This document shows, in pieces, positions 11,872 to 25,043 of a DNA stretch of 64,000 nt. The notes below the pieces were generated by a model. That model was given only the letters and a program-made list of their open reading frames with translations. It had not been told where the DNA came from and made no database searches. The DNA comes from Rotaria macrura (taxonomy: Eukaryota > Rotifera > Eurotatoria > Philodinida > Philodinidae), in the NCBI GenBank assembly GCA_900239685.1, contig OENT01000007.1, positions 124,001 through 188,000 of the forward strand, written 5' to 3'. Position numbers and translations under genes: made by a program. Position 1 is the first letter of the stretch. The number at the start of each line of letters is the position of its first letter.

Positions 11872-14800
11872 ATCGATGTGGATATATGCGTGGATTTTGC
11901 AGAGTATTTTTATTGTTATCTTCTGTCGATTAACTGAAAGAAAAAAATAGAAACACTATAACAGTGAAGTATCTTGTTTTCTTTCTGAATGATAGCACTT
12001 TAACGGACCTGAAAGAGACAGACCTTATTGTTGTAAAATGAATGACGATTTGTGACACATTTTATTGTATCTATTTTAGTCTATAAATAAACTGGTGAGC
12101 TACGAATTAACTTATTAGGAATTTTTGTTGATTCAATTTTGTTTAACAATGAGTTATGCAAATCGTACACTAATCCTCGTTATAAAATGATAATATATAG
12201 TCTATGTTTGAAATAACTATGTAATTAAAATTCATTGTGATTGATTGAATTGATTATAAGAAAATTCCCGTCTATTGTTTGGTTGATAAAAATGAAAGTA
12301 ACTTTTTTATATGTCAATGACTTTTCTCGGTCAGTATATTTTTAATATGATATTTCATGATCAATTTAGAATGAAGAATCGAATGGAAAAAAAAACAACT
12401 ATCGATGTTGATTGATTTTGCATTGAATAAATGTAAAAGCTTATTGTTTTCATGGTTTTTATGTATGTATCTTCTATTTTTAGAAAGTAACAATTCATAT
12501 TCCATGCTGATTGTATACTAGTTTGCATGCAAAAAGTTTGGATTTGAAATTTAACACAAATGGAATCTGATTGGATTGGAGATTGTTTTTACGATAGACG
12601 AATTCATGCTGAGTTGTGACGAAAATTGAATACATAGGATTTTCCTATACTATTCATGATGCCGATAGAAGCAATGAAGATTATTGATTTCAATTTGATG
12701 TAATAGTTCAGAAAACTGAATCTATTAATCGACTATCTGCTAGGTAGTGCAGTTTTTTGTTGAATCAAAGATGAAAAAGTCTAATCGGATTATGTATTGT
12801 TCAAAAAGCATTGCAATTAACTTCAAGACTGACTATTTTACAATAGACTTGGGGATGTTAAAAACTAGTAAAATTAGACACAGTTCAGTCAAGTAAAAGC
12901 TCGCAAGACAATACGAATGAATTTAAAGCGTAGATTACTTCTTACCTATCTAGATCTTGGTATTCATTTTAAACAGTCTGTACAGTGTATGAGAGTTCAA
13001 CAAAGGACGTGGAAACTTATTCGACTATCAAAGCACATTCGAAATCCGTATTATGATTTTCTAGTATGCTATCAACCTGTCTGCATGATGCATTCTAGTA
13101 AAAGGTGTCTTATGGTAATTTTTTTACTTAAAATTGAACATGGTAATATTCCTTTTCGAAAAAAAGACGTCACCCAAGCAAGTATTTAATTAATTTTACT
13201 TAAATAATTTGCGATCATGATCGATCTAAGAGGTTGTCTTCTTTTCGATGAGTTTTTTTTTCAAAGTTAACGGTATCCCAAATAACGAACTATATCACGA
13301 ATAATCAACTACGATATTTGTTTTCTTTCAATGCGCATCATAACTTGAAGTTTTCAAGGAAACATTCAAGTAAATTTAGAAAACATTAATTTCATCGAAT
13401 TGTCTGTTATGAAAAATAACATCGTTCATGAATAACATCCATAAACGCTTTAAATAACACCAGTCAAGTTCGATGTTGTCACACTTTTACCCTATCATAT
13501 TTATGCATACATCGATATGTCTTGTAATTACAATAAGAAATGTATTGAAGTAAAGTTCACATTATCTTTCTAGGTAAAACAAACGGATAGTACTATCTTG
13601 CATGATGATACATTTGATTTTGTGTGTTAATGTAAGATTAGATAGAAATAAACCAACAACCAGTGGTCTCGGAAGTCTTACATCAAGTCTTAGTAAAATA
13701 TTCTGCACAAGATCTTATTGTCCCGTCGAATTTGAGTGTAAAATTATGGAAAATCTTAAGTGACGATATAAAATTACGAATTGATTTAAAATTGACTTTT
13801 GGGATAGTGATTTTTTGTACGATTTTATATGATGTTACAAGATCTTATGTTTAACTTTGTGATCTGAGTTGAGAAATACGTATACGTACTCAACAAATTA
13901 TGAGGAAAACCTTTTAGATTGAAGTCAATTGAAATTTCAACTCATGAGTACGTTCGATGTAATGTAAATCGCAGGTAAATAAGTGGAAATGGCTGCATCA
14001 AAGAGTGTTGAGGGAAGTGTTTGAAGTAAGAGAACGATTAAGAAAATAATTCATATGAAGGAAAAGTTTGTTTTTCTTTCATTCGGGAATACGAATAAAT
14101 AAGTGTTTTTCTTGGGACAATCAAGCACAGAAGCTAAGTACACAATTTCTTTTGTTTACTATTTTGATGAAACGAAAAATACGAAGATAACTTTGCTTTC
14201 TAAGATAAGTTATCTCACTGAACATTGTACTTTTATTATGAAAATTACTTATGTAGATCGATGATTCTTAAAGATTCGTTTTTTATGTGTTCAATAATCT
14301 AATTCAACTATACCCTTATCACAACAGTCGAGAAAAAAATTGTTGTCTTAGTGCTAAGTATATATGGTAATATTTCAATCTTCAGACAGAAAGATTTTAT
14401 ATTGTTAAAAAACAGCTGCACTGATGTACACTGAGCCCGGTGAATAGAAACAACGCATTTTTCAAGCAATCGTTTCTTATCGTGTAACGCATTAAAGAAA
14501 AACATATTTAAGAAATTCAATAGTTTATCAACATTATTTGTTTTATTCGAACAAATCAAATAAAATCTGGCCACAAGATTTTTAATTTAATTATTATTCT
14601 TGATACGTATGATCTCATTGAAAATTATTAAACTTGAGAAAGTACAATAAAACGAGATATGTCATATAAGTCTTGTATCATGATTTCGGAACATCTCTAT
14701 TATTCAATTCAATCATGAAAGGCTAATTCTATGCTAACACTTGTTGCTATATGCAAACCACTATATCGACTTTTCTTTTCTAAGTACAAAGTATATGAGA

Positions 14801-16301
14801 GAAAAGGTAATAATGAATTCAAATTCTAGAAAAAAGAATAAAAGATCAGTCATCACCGTTGATTATACATTATTGACCATTCAAAAATTAATGATAAAAT
14901 ACATCACATAAAGTTTTCTATTAGCTTATACAATTGAACGGTTTTTGATTGGATGTGTATCTATTGTAGAGAATTAATGATTACTATTTCAAGTGTATAT
15001 CATTGACTTCAGTTTCGAAACAGCTTGAATGATACCTTTTTTTTTCTTATAAAAGTAGTCAATGTGAATTGTTTTCCGCTTGAAATATTCTCATTGTATA
15101 TCAATCACCAACTGTTGATTTTTATCATTGATGACTCTTAGTCATGAAAAGAAGCGTGCCTGTTTCGAACGATATTTTATTTTATTTTTGAAAGTTTAAT
15201 GATTTAACTATCGTGTTACCGTGTTTTACTATTTCCATGTGAACCCTAATTGAATTGAGTTAAATCAATAATTCGACGTAATAAATTTTTCACGACAACA
15301 TATTAGCTGTTCTTTTTATTTTGATTGTCAAAATTTAGAAATATTTCATCTGAAAATTAAAATATAATCATTTTATTTCTTGTTCTAGAACAAAAAAAAA
15401 CATTAACATTTTGTTTCAAATAAGAACAAAGAAGTGCCCAACATTGCATGTGAAAAACTAACAAATTTTTTTCATGCTTATCTAGATGATCCATTTCCTC
15501 TCCATAGAGATATTTAATTTATTTTATTCAATTGATTTTTTACCATGATAATTCACATGTCATTTTCATTTTCATTTTGATTACGTCATAAGATAACTAA
15601 TAATTGTCGAAAGTTGATAACGATCAACATTTCTTGCATTTAACAAAATTTACGCATAAAAAATTAGCGGGTACTCTATAAACAGATTTCTTTTTCAGTA
15701 CATAAATGATTAAAAATGTGCTATTTGTTTTGAGTACTACGATAGAACAAAAAAAAGAGGAATATTGAAAGCAACATCAACATTATTTGTAAGCCTAAAA
15801 GGCTGACATACATTTTGACCCAACTGGTTGTAGCTTAATCTTTTTATAATTACTTATCATGCTTAATCCATCTTTTGCACTTTAAAAAAATACCAAAGAA
15901 ACAATCACAGCTCGCATTCCAAAGAATTTCAAAGAAAGAATCAAACGTAATCTAATTTTATAAATTAACAGTAACATTTAGCAAAATCTATCATTGTTTA
16001 TTTTATGTTTAACCTTGATAAGAACATCATCTTTCTTCTATTGGAAAACGAGACTATGTTGATCGTTGTATTGATTGAGAAGTATATCGCCTGATTAGAA
16101 CACCGTCTAGAAAGAATACACTCCCCTCCAGACAACTATTCGGTGTTGCTATTGATAAAAATCAATGTAATATATAGTAGCCAATAGTAGCGCAATGAAC
16201 AGTGTTGCTTGCTTCAACTAGATTATATCGATTCATATGCATTTATACAGTTGGATGTCATATAATCTTATCAATATATAAATATATATACGTATAAATC
16301 C

Positions 16302-16302
<1 letters not shown>

Positions 16303-16333
<31 letters not shown>
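16303..16333. repeat. Compound (AT)n(GT)n microsatellite
   Basis: About 16 bases of alternating AT are followed by about 14 bases of alternating GT. Confidence 0.9.
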
Positions 16334-17401
16334 ATAATATAAGGATACATGTAGAAAAACCTATTCATGCTTGTCAATATATATGTGTGTCAGAATGACC
16401 ATAAGTAGAAACAAATAAAATTAATTTTACTTGGAAAATTTTTCCACACATACAATACATATACCTATATTTACATAATTTATGAAATCCTGTTCTAATG
16501 ATAAAGATACTCGATCAATTTAATCGTTTGAAATTAAATGATCATAAGATTAATATTCAAATCCGCTTAGAAAAAAATAGTCTTTATTTTTCATTATTTA
16601 TGCTAATTTATATCAATTAATACATGAAGTGTTGTATCATCTGAATATCAAGACATGTATATCCCAAATTCTTTTGGAAATAATCCTTTCAGAATATTAA
16701 TAATAACCGCAAGAACATTGTCGTTGATGTTCTATCAGCAATACATCGTCATCCCTTCGCCCGCATGTTATTTCTTACATGGGCACTTTTGTTCATCACA
16801 TCTTTCGCTTTTTGCCAAAATTGCCTTCGCGTTTGAACGAGTTTTGAAAATTCAAACTAGCCATTCGATAGAAGACACTTTTCTCTATTCAATCATGTAT
16901 AATAAATTGGAAAAAAGTTTTTTAATCTCAATAAAATAATTAAATATTTTGCAAATATACAGTAAATCTCATCTTGTTCATCGTATTTTCGTGCATTTTT
17001 TTCAATGTTTTTATTAGAAAAGCGTCGCACAACTTATATCATTCGATAGAAAAATGTCTTGTCTATCATATTCAATAAAAAAAGTCTTCTCATACAATTA
17101 AATTTTATGAAAATAATCATCATTTTTCAAGGAAGATTTGAACAATCTTATGATAGTTGGAGTAACAAAAGCTATCCTATGTGCGGTTCGAGTCGATCGG
17201 GAGAAAGAAGAAGAGGAAAAAAAAGCCAACAACGACGACGGCGACGACGGCGCATATACACCACCAACATTACCACCATCATTCTCATTCATTCTATCGA
17301 CATCGCCCTATCGCGCGCGCACACGCACAAGTTTTCTCTGCTTCATATTCACTTCATCTATTTAAAAGAAATCTTCGAAAATTTTTCTTTTTGAAAAAAA
17401 A

Positions 17402-18395
17402 ATGTCGGATCTTACAAGTGGTACAACAAACCTTAATGCATCACAGAGTGCACCAGCTGCTGCAGCACCAAGTTCAAAAGGCAAGAAAGCAAAATCAAAT
17501 GCTGCTGCATCAACAAATAAAACCAAGAAATCAAAAGGTACAAGTGCTCATCCTAAATTTTCAGTCATGATTAAAAAGGCATTAACTGAATTGAACAATC
17601 GCAATGGTACATCGAAGGCAGCTATATTAAAATACATATTGGCCAATTTTAAAGTTAATCCAGCAACAGCTAATCAACATCTTAAATTGGCATTACGTGC
17701 TGGTACAAAAAACAATTCGTTAAAACAAACGAAAGGTATTGGCGCCAGTGGAAGCTTTAAATTAGCTGCTGTTCCCAAAAAAGCAGCATCCAAAGCTGGT
17801 CAGAAAAAGAAAACAACAAAATCAACTTCAACAAAACCACGAAGTCGATCAAAGACGCCAGGTGCTGCCAAAAAATCAGGTGAAACCAAAGCAAAGAAAC
17901 CGCGTTCACCAAGCAAAGCTAAATCAACTGACGAAACTAACAAACGAAAACGTTCAGCTTCACCAACCAAAAAAGTAGCAACAAAGAAAGCGGCCAAAGC
18001 AACTACACCAACAACTACAGCTGCACCTAAGAAGGCCGAAAAAACTGTTAAAAAAGCTAAAACAGGTTAGTTGACTCGGCCACTAACATGAAATTATTCT
18101 TATCATGTATTTCGGTTTATTTTTAGCTGCAGCATCCAAAGCTAAAGCACCAGCTAAAACAAAGGCTGCAGGTAGCGCTAAAGCTAAAAGTCCCAAGAAG
18201 AAAGCAGCATCACCAAAGAAGAAAGCTGCTGCTACACCAAAACCAAAAAAATCTACGAAAGCAGCAGCAACACCTGCCGCACCAGCAGCCGCTGCAACAA
18301 ATACATCTACCAATACTGCTGCTAAACCAGCACGTAAAAGTGCAACAACAAAGAAAACGAAAAGCCCAAAGAAAACTGCAGCAAATAAAAAATAA
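17402..18395 (+). CDS. Linker histone H1
   Basis: Nuclear linker histone of 310 residues that binds nucleosome entry/exit DNA. Exons are 17402-18065 and 18127-18395, with a 61-nt phase-1 intron inside the C-terminal tail. Residues about 1-47 are an Ala/Ser/Lys-rich head. Residues about 49-120 are the winged-helix globular domain (H15): HPKFSVMIKKALTELNNRNG, then TSKAAILKYILANFKV and a basic ALRAGTKNNSLKQTKGIGASGSFKL end. The tail is about 190 residues of Lys/Ala/Pro with repeated SPKK- and TPK-type motifs typical of H1 phosphorylation and AT-rich DNA binding. The ATG is the first in frame. An AATAAA signal lies at 18401-18406, and I saw no histone stem-loop. Intron plus poly(A) signal suggest a polyadenylated, replication-independent mRNA. 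The tail is longer than in most vertebrate H1. Confidence 0.95.
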
Positions 18396-18400
18396 GAAAA

Positions 18401-18406
18401 AATAAA
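18401..18406 (+). terminator. Poly(A) signal of histone H1
   Basis: AATAAA starts 5 nt after the stop codon and is followed by a T-rich stretch; a second AATAAA-containing stretch lies near 18748. This indicates a polyadenylated rather than stem-loop histone mRNA. Confidence 0.6.
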
Positions 18407-20672
18407 CTTGTTTTGTGTTTTTTTAAAGAAAACATGTACATAATTTACTATAACATCTATTTTTCGTGTGTGTGTGAGTGTATCATGTAGACATATCTTT
18501 CTATATCTCATCGTATCATTGCAGATAATGTACTCCTTCTTACGTCTTCTATTCCTTCTCGATGTTGTTTTGTTTCCTTCTATTGTTTTGTATGTAAGGC
18601 GTATTATGAACGCCGAGACTACTATTTGCTATATATTACTATAACTATAGTCGTGTGTTATCTTTACTTTTTTTGCTGCTTTTGTGTGTGTGTGTGTGTA
18701 TATATATATAGACGTACATTCTTTTGCCTGTCTCGCCGCTGTTCGAGATAAATAAAAAATGAACAAAAATAAAATGTCATTCTCACTCTATTTCTTGATT
18801 AATTACAGTGAAAATGAGGCTACAAAAAATATGATTTAGCAATAACGAGAAAATATCGATTATGAATATGATAAATAATGGTCAAGTCTCTTTTGAAATG
18901 TAACATCTCACACAAATATATCATATTAATTCACTCACAATAACATTACTGTGAAGATGATGGATAGAATGAATAAGAACTCGTTACTTTTGATACTTTA
19001 TCATTCGAGTTCATATCGAATGAACGAAAAAGGAGGTCAATGATATTTCATTTTTTTTTGTCGTTTTATCAAACAAAATTTTGCTCGAATATCTAAGCAT
19101 ACGATAGGATGAGTAACATAAAAAAACTAAATCGTAAGACAAAAAATGCAAGAATGTGAACCTAAGCCTGAATAAATACGTGCAAATAAACCTTGTGTTT
19201 AACGTTGAAATTAAATATTCATTTGAAAAGTTCCTTTTGTTTTTCATATCATCATTAGAAATTTATATTGAATTCATTAATTAACATTTTGCCTTAGTTT
19301 TAAGACATTAAATTTCATCATTATAAATACAAGTAAGTTCTGCGTAGTTATTTCGAAAAGATTTCAATGTTTTCATAGTTAGTTTTGATAGACTTGGTTT
19401 TACCGATTTCATTTGATATGTTTATAATTTATTTCGAAAACAGCTCAATCGATGCATCGGTAACATTAAATCTTATAGAATTAACTTATGGAATTTTGAC
19501 GATTGGGTTTTTTTTACTAATATGCATATTTTCATTCTCATTTAATGTTTCTTTTCCATGAGATAAGTATCTTTATTTTTCATCTACTGACATGTAGTGA
19601 AATGTTTAGCTAATCAATAAGTTGTCACTAGGGATAAAATGAAAATCATTACTCATTGGTATTCAAAGTATTTATGCTTTTCTTGTATCGAAATATATTG
19701 TGCGTTGTGCTTGATACGGTTTTGTTTTCTAATAAATTTCGAATCTAGATTATCAACTCAAGAAACAATTAAAAACCTGAAAAGATAATAAAGTAGATGC
19801 CGTTCAGTAACTAGAATGATCAAATATAGGTTTTAAGACAGATGTTCTCCGACCAATAAAGTCTAAAATTATGACAAAATATTAAGAGAAAGTCTAAAAT
19901 AATAGACTATGGTAAATCGTAAGTGAGAGATATGGTTTTTGTTTCTTCAACAAACAAATCAATAAAATGATTTTTTTTTATTATCTTCAAGTTACTTCTA
20001 ATATGAAGAGAAAAACTAAAATAATAAAAGATTGCTTCACAAGATGTGTTTGTTTAGCGATTTTTATATTTGAAATAAGCATCATTAGCCAGAAACAAGA
20101 AACAGGAAAAAAACAAAACGTGTAGGGGCTTTTCGATTTTTTTCTCATTTCACAAATATCGCAAGTACATAAGAAGAAGAAGAAGAAGCGAATAACGAAA
20201 AACAAAGAAGAAATAGAACAAAAAAAGAAATAAAAAGGAAATGAAGACGAATTTCAGCCTAGCCGAGCCAAGTTAAGTGAACAGATTTTGAGTTTGCCCG
20301 TAAACAAAAGAAAAAAACAAGCTAATTGAAATGAACAGGAGAAAGTAAAATAGAATCACTGTTGTACAAATATATATGTAAATAAGAATATTATGTTTTT
20401 GGTTTTCTAGGAATGAAATATAGTACGTAATTAAACGTTCATAGGTAACAAAAGAATGAAAGATGTTATCGTTGCCTAACGCTTGAAATAAGAGAAAAAA
20501 AAATATATGTACATTGAATAAATATAGTTTAATGGGTTTAGTGTATATGCATATAGTCTCGAAAGAAGATGACATCTCTCATTTCATACAAAGAGATTTA
20601 TCTGATCGAATAATGAGAGAGATCAAAGCAAAACGAAAAACAAAAGGAAACAAATGAATCAAATAGGAAAAC
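18407..20672. other. Convergent intergenic region between H1 and the kinase gene
   Basis: About 2.2 kb of AT-rich sequence between two convergent genes. A GT/AT microsatellite lies at about 18684-18711. No coding signals were found. The kinase-proximal part probably contains its 3' untranslated region. Confidence 0.55.
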
Positions 20673-23600
20673 TTAAATTCTCAATTTGACAACAGCCGAT
20701 GTAAGTTGACTGTTATTATCATCGGTTGTTGCATTAGTTTTAGCTGATGATACGACTCCTGTTGCCGTCGTTAAAGATGAATTATTCGCTTTTGAAATAT
20801 GTTCTCGCATTGCTCGAATAAATTCATCGCTGAAACCTGGATAACGTATTTGAGCATTTTCAAATATGCGACGTAAATGTTGAAACGATTCGATACCATT
20901 TTGAGTATTACGTGTTAAGCCATTCGATGGATTATTATTTGACGTTGTCGTTGGAATATTAAAACGAATCGACAACTATGCATATTTTAAAGAAAACAAT
21001 AAATTATTTTTCTTCAAATTAACGTGAAAAAAAACTGTCATGTGAATTACATCATCGAATATTGATTTAAATATTGGATTCAATTCAGCGGATTCAGGTG
21101 TCTAAATAGATGAAAAATAAATAAATCAAATAATGTACTCGAGTATTTTCATTCTCTTAAATGTATATATACATAATGACGTCGTACTAGTTAGTTAAAT
21201 GCAAATCATCTTTATAACATAAAATAACTCATACTAATCTGAAAAATACAGTCGGCTGTACTCGAAAAGTTAATTGAACTAGAAAATTTAGCATTTTCAA
21301 CAAAAATTTTCCCATCAAAATTCATATTTGACATAAAAGAAGAACAATAATCAGAGAATGTGTTGCTTAGAGATACAAAGGGTTATGTTTTAATGGACTG
21401 CATCCAGACCATTTTTTCTTGGTTTTTGATGACATGTTTCTTTTTCTTATGATCAAAATCATAATTTCAGTAAATCCGGTCTAGTCCTAATCTTGATGAA
21501 TATTTATTTTTCGAGGTCCTATCTATAATGGTAGCTTCTTTTTTTTCGTTTACTTTTTCAAAAAATTTTGTCCAGTCTCAAAATGCTTCTATATTATTGA
21601 TCTCAACTTATACACCAATAAATCGAATATAGTTTCGACACTCATCATTTTAGGCCTTTCGATTATGATTCTATCCTAGAAAATAATTTATCAAGAACCT
21701 CTTCTATGTTTCATTGTTCTTTATTAATCTGAAGATTAAGAAAATGAAGTTTGTTTCAAGTCATAGAATTTTGAATAGTAAGGTTTAGTTGCGATTGTAA
21801 GCAATATTTTTCTCATCGTTCAACATACTTCAATTTTCAAACATGTTTACAAGTTAATAGAAGCATAGAAGTTTTACAAGAATTCTTTGGGAATACCTGG
21901 AAAAAAATATACTTCTATTAGTATGTTATTGATTGGTTCTGAATTATAAAATCATTCAAAACTGACATCGAAATTTTTTCAATTATTTGCAACAATACAA
22001 AACGAGAAAGTTTTCGTATGATTTGAATGTACTTCATAATTCATTTTACTTCTCATGTTTTCTTTTATGTTCTAGATAGAGGCTTCATTCTGATTCATGT
22101 TAAATTCATTGGATTTCATTTATGGTCTTTCTATGGTTTCATAAAAATGAAAGAATCCAACAAAATAGAATCTATGCATATCTATCCTTACATTCAGAAT
22201 ATGAAAAGTACAATTAAAACTCTATATTTATAGGTTTTCAGTTGAAAAGAATAATAGACTATTTATAGAGCATAACATTTGAGATTTATGTATTGATTAT
22301 CTATTTTCATAGAACATCTGTTTATGTCGATTTGTGGTTCTTTATGACTTTACAGCTGACATAAAGATTATGATTTCTTCACACGTGTAATCATATATTC
22401 GAAAACAATCAAACTACATATTGTTCTCTAACAGTAACGAGATTTTTATTTCTCACCTAAACTATATTGCTAATCGATTATAATCAATCACGATAATAGC
22501 CTGTACAGTTGTTGATTGTGACACTTTTATGATTTACTTTAAGCAACCACATTACACCTGAGAGTTAGAGCATTGGTCACCGACTGCCCATTAATCTGTC
22601 ACAACATAAAAATTACACTATTTTTATGGGTTGACTTTTGAGAGTTTTGTTTTAAATTAATAGGATTACCTTTTGATTGGAAAAACATTCAAATTCTACT
22701 TTCGATTTTGAAAAATAACTTATTTAACATTTATATTAGAAAATTGATCAATGGAATCATATCGATTTGAAATTCTCCTTATGTAAGATGATTTTTTTTC
22801 TATCTGATCAAAATTATCATATCGATGATAGGTCTTTTATTTCCGATCGATACCAATCGATTTTAGGAAAACAATCATCACATACTTTAGCAAATGATAG
22901 ATAGATATTATAAACTTTTTTGCATGAATATAAATTTATTTGTCAGTTTATTTCGAAAACAAAACGATTTATCATGTTACTTATAACGAATAATCTATAT
23001 TGTCATGAAAACTGTTACTTTTGCTTGTATAATCACCAAGTTATTACAATCTACTCTGCAAATAGACTATGCCTGTAGCAATAACTATATATATATATGT
23101 ATGTGTCAACAACAGAACGATCAGCCACCGTAAGTAAATAAAAGAAAAATAAGCAAGGAGCACTCTTTTCTAACATAGAAATCCTAGCCAAACATTAATA
23201 AACTTTAATTTGTTGTTTATCGATGGTTCTGTAGAATATTCTAGTATTGTTCCGACTCAATTATTTATTTCTGTGAATAAATAGTTTGTCTGTACGAATT
23301 GAGTATGATTTTATATAAGTTATTGATTTATAATCACGAAGTCTTAGCTAGTGATACAATGCAAAGAATCGAGTGCCAATCATATTATTTATTGCATGTT
23401 CTTTCTCTTGATAGAAGAATGGCACCCATCCTTGTTTATACCATTTCGACAGGAAGAAGATAGTTAACCTTGATTTGTGTTTCACATATAACATCAATAT
23501 TATGCATTTCGAGAATTACATCCCTTAGCTGAAGTCTTGAATTTAATCTCTAGCTGCATTATCGAATATTCATCATTCTCACCGACATGCTAAGAAATAA

Positions 23601-25043
23601 ATATTGTCTACGAAATGAACATACCGGATAAAGTCCACTTGTTGATGATAGTCTAACTGTATCATCGCCATCGAATTTCCATCGAAACGTTTTATCCTTG
23701 GGTCTAAACGAGAATTGCTATGCTATCTATGGTTGATTGAAATGATACTGATCCTTACGCGTCATCATCCGAACCTGATCCACTATCGGATCCTGCACCA
23801 TCCTTTTTATTTTCTTTCCATCGTCTATAACGTTCGATTAATTCAACTAAAAAACGTGTCGATTTATTTAATGAAACAAATTTTAATCGACGTAATTGTT
23901 GAGCAGTTGGTCTCTAAATTAAGAAGAAAAATCAATTTTACGTTGTTCTATATCGTTCAACATACATGCTCAGGATTTTTTTGCAAGCAAGCTTCAACGA
24001 ATTCTCGGAAAAATTTTGAATAATTTCCAACTAATTGCGGCGGTGGATTTTTCGGTATTTGTAATAGAACCCTCATGGGATGCAAATCTGAATACGGTGG
24101 TTCACCTTTAGCTAATTCAATGGCTGTTATACCAAGTGACCAGATGTCTGCCTAGAATCATAAAAATGAATTTTCGATGAAACCTTTACATGGTGTCTCT
24201 TGTTTTTACTGAATAATCGTATTTATGTTGCATAATGACTTCAGGTGACATCCAAAATGGTGTTCCAACAAAAGTATTTCCCTTGTTAATTGAATCTGTT
24301 AATTGTTTAGCAACACCAAAATCAGCTAATTTGACATCACCATTTTCCGATAGAAGAACATTAGCAGCTTTAATATCACGATGAATTTTCTTTTCCGAAT
24401 GTAAATATTCAAGACCTTTGAGTACTTCTCGTAAAATTATAGCTATATACTGTTCATCGAATGGACCTGGTTTCATTAAATCCAGTGCTGAACCTCCACC
24501 GAGATATTCCATAACGATCCATAATTTTGTTCCCTTTTTTCGAAAGAGAAAAATTTACTAAGTAGAAACGCAAATTTTTTTCCAATTTTTTACTTTTAAA
24601 TATGAACCAAAATATTTAGTAATAAATGGCGAGTTACACTGAGACAGTACTTGAATTTCTTGTTGAATATCCTCAATTTCATCTTCAGCTTTTTCCAAAT
24701 CGATTATTTTTATTGCAACGACATTAGAAGACTTTTTATTTATACCTTTATAAACTTCCTAGAATAGAAAAAAAAAGCAATAGGAGAATAAATAAACAAA
24801 TCAATAAATAGAATAACAGTATATACCCCGAATGATCCTCGACCAATATGATCATGCCGTTCGAAAATTTCTTCAGGATCAACTTTAGCCTAAATAAAAG
24901 AAAAATAGTTCATCTTTTGCTTTAATCCTTTTTCTTTTTGCGTCTATAAATGTCTGTATATATATATATATATATATATGAATATTTATTTATTTATTTA
25001 TATATCGATATACCTTTGGAGTTATATGTGAAGCGGCAATCAT
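20673..25043 (-). CDS. GCKIII-family Ste20 serine/threonine kinase (STK24/25/26 type)
   Basis: Cytoplasmic kinase of the STRIPAK/CCM3-linked GCKIII group, 451 residues. Exons from the 5' end: 25043-25014, 24889-24827, 24758-24594, 24533-24210, 24151-23966, 23913-23759, 23703-23625, 21101-21051 and 20975-20673; every exon keeps frame. Visible kinase motifs: Gly loop IGRGSFGEVYKG, VAIK lysine, HRDIKAAN catalytic loop, DFG, and activation segment [13 protein letters not shown]. The short N-terminus with [15 protein letters not shown] matches the GCKIII pattern (DPEELF.K...IG). The last exon has a block [20 protein letters not shown] that fits the GCKIII C-terminal helix region used for dimerisation with CCM3/PDCD10. 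The 7th intron is about 2.5 kb, far larger than the others. An acceptor-like CTCTGTAG sits just before the ATG (7 nt), as for trans-splicing. Which of the three vertebrate paralogues is closest cannot be said; one ancestral gene is expected in invertebrates. Confidence 0.95.

Larger units (their letters stand above)
11787..17401. other. Gene-poor spacer, ending in the histone H1 upstream region
   Basis: No supported gene in about 5.6 kb. A (GT)n tract sits at about 11845-11871 in the 3' region of the Ig gene, and a compound (AT)n(GT)n repeat at about 16303-16333. Small open frames (for example near 12917-13189) show no motifs or conserved composition. The last 300 bases are GC-richer, with CGACGA/CGG trinucleotide runs near 17230-17255 and an alternating GCGCGC stretch near 17315. 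They probably hold the promoter and 5' untranslated region of histone H1. Confidence 0.55.

Noticed and set aside
12917..13189. 90-codon frame in the spacer before H1
   Set aside because: No motif, no splice context, and composition of random AT-rich DNA.
17800..17997. Minus-strand frames across histone H1
   Set aside because: Shadows of the Lys/Ala codons of H1 read on the other strand.
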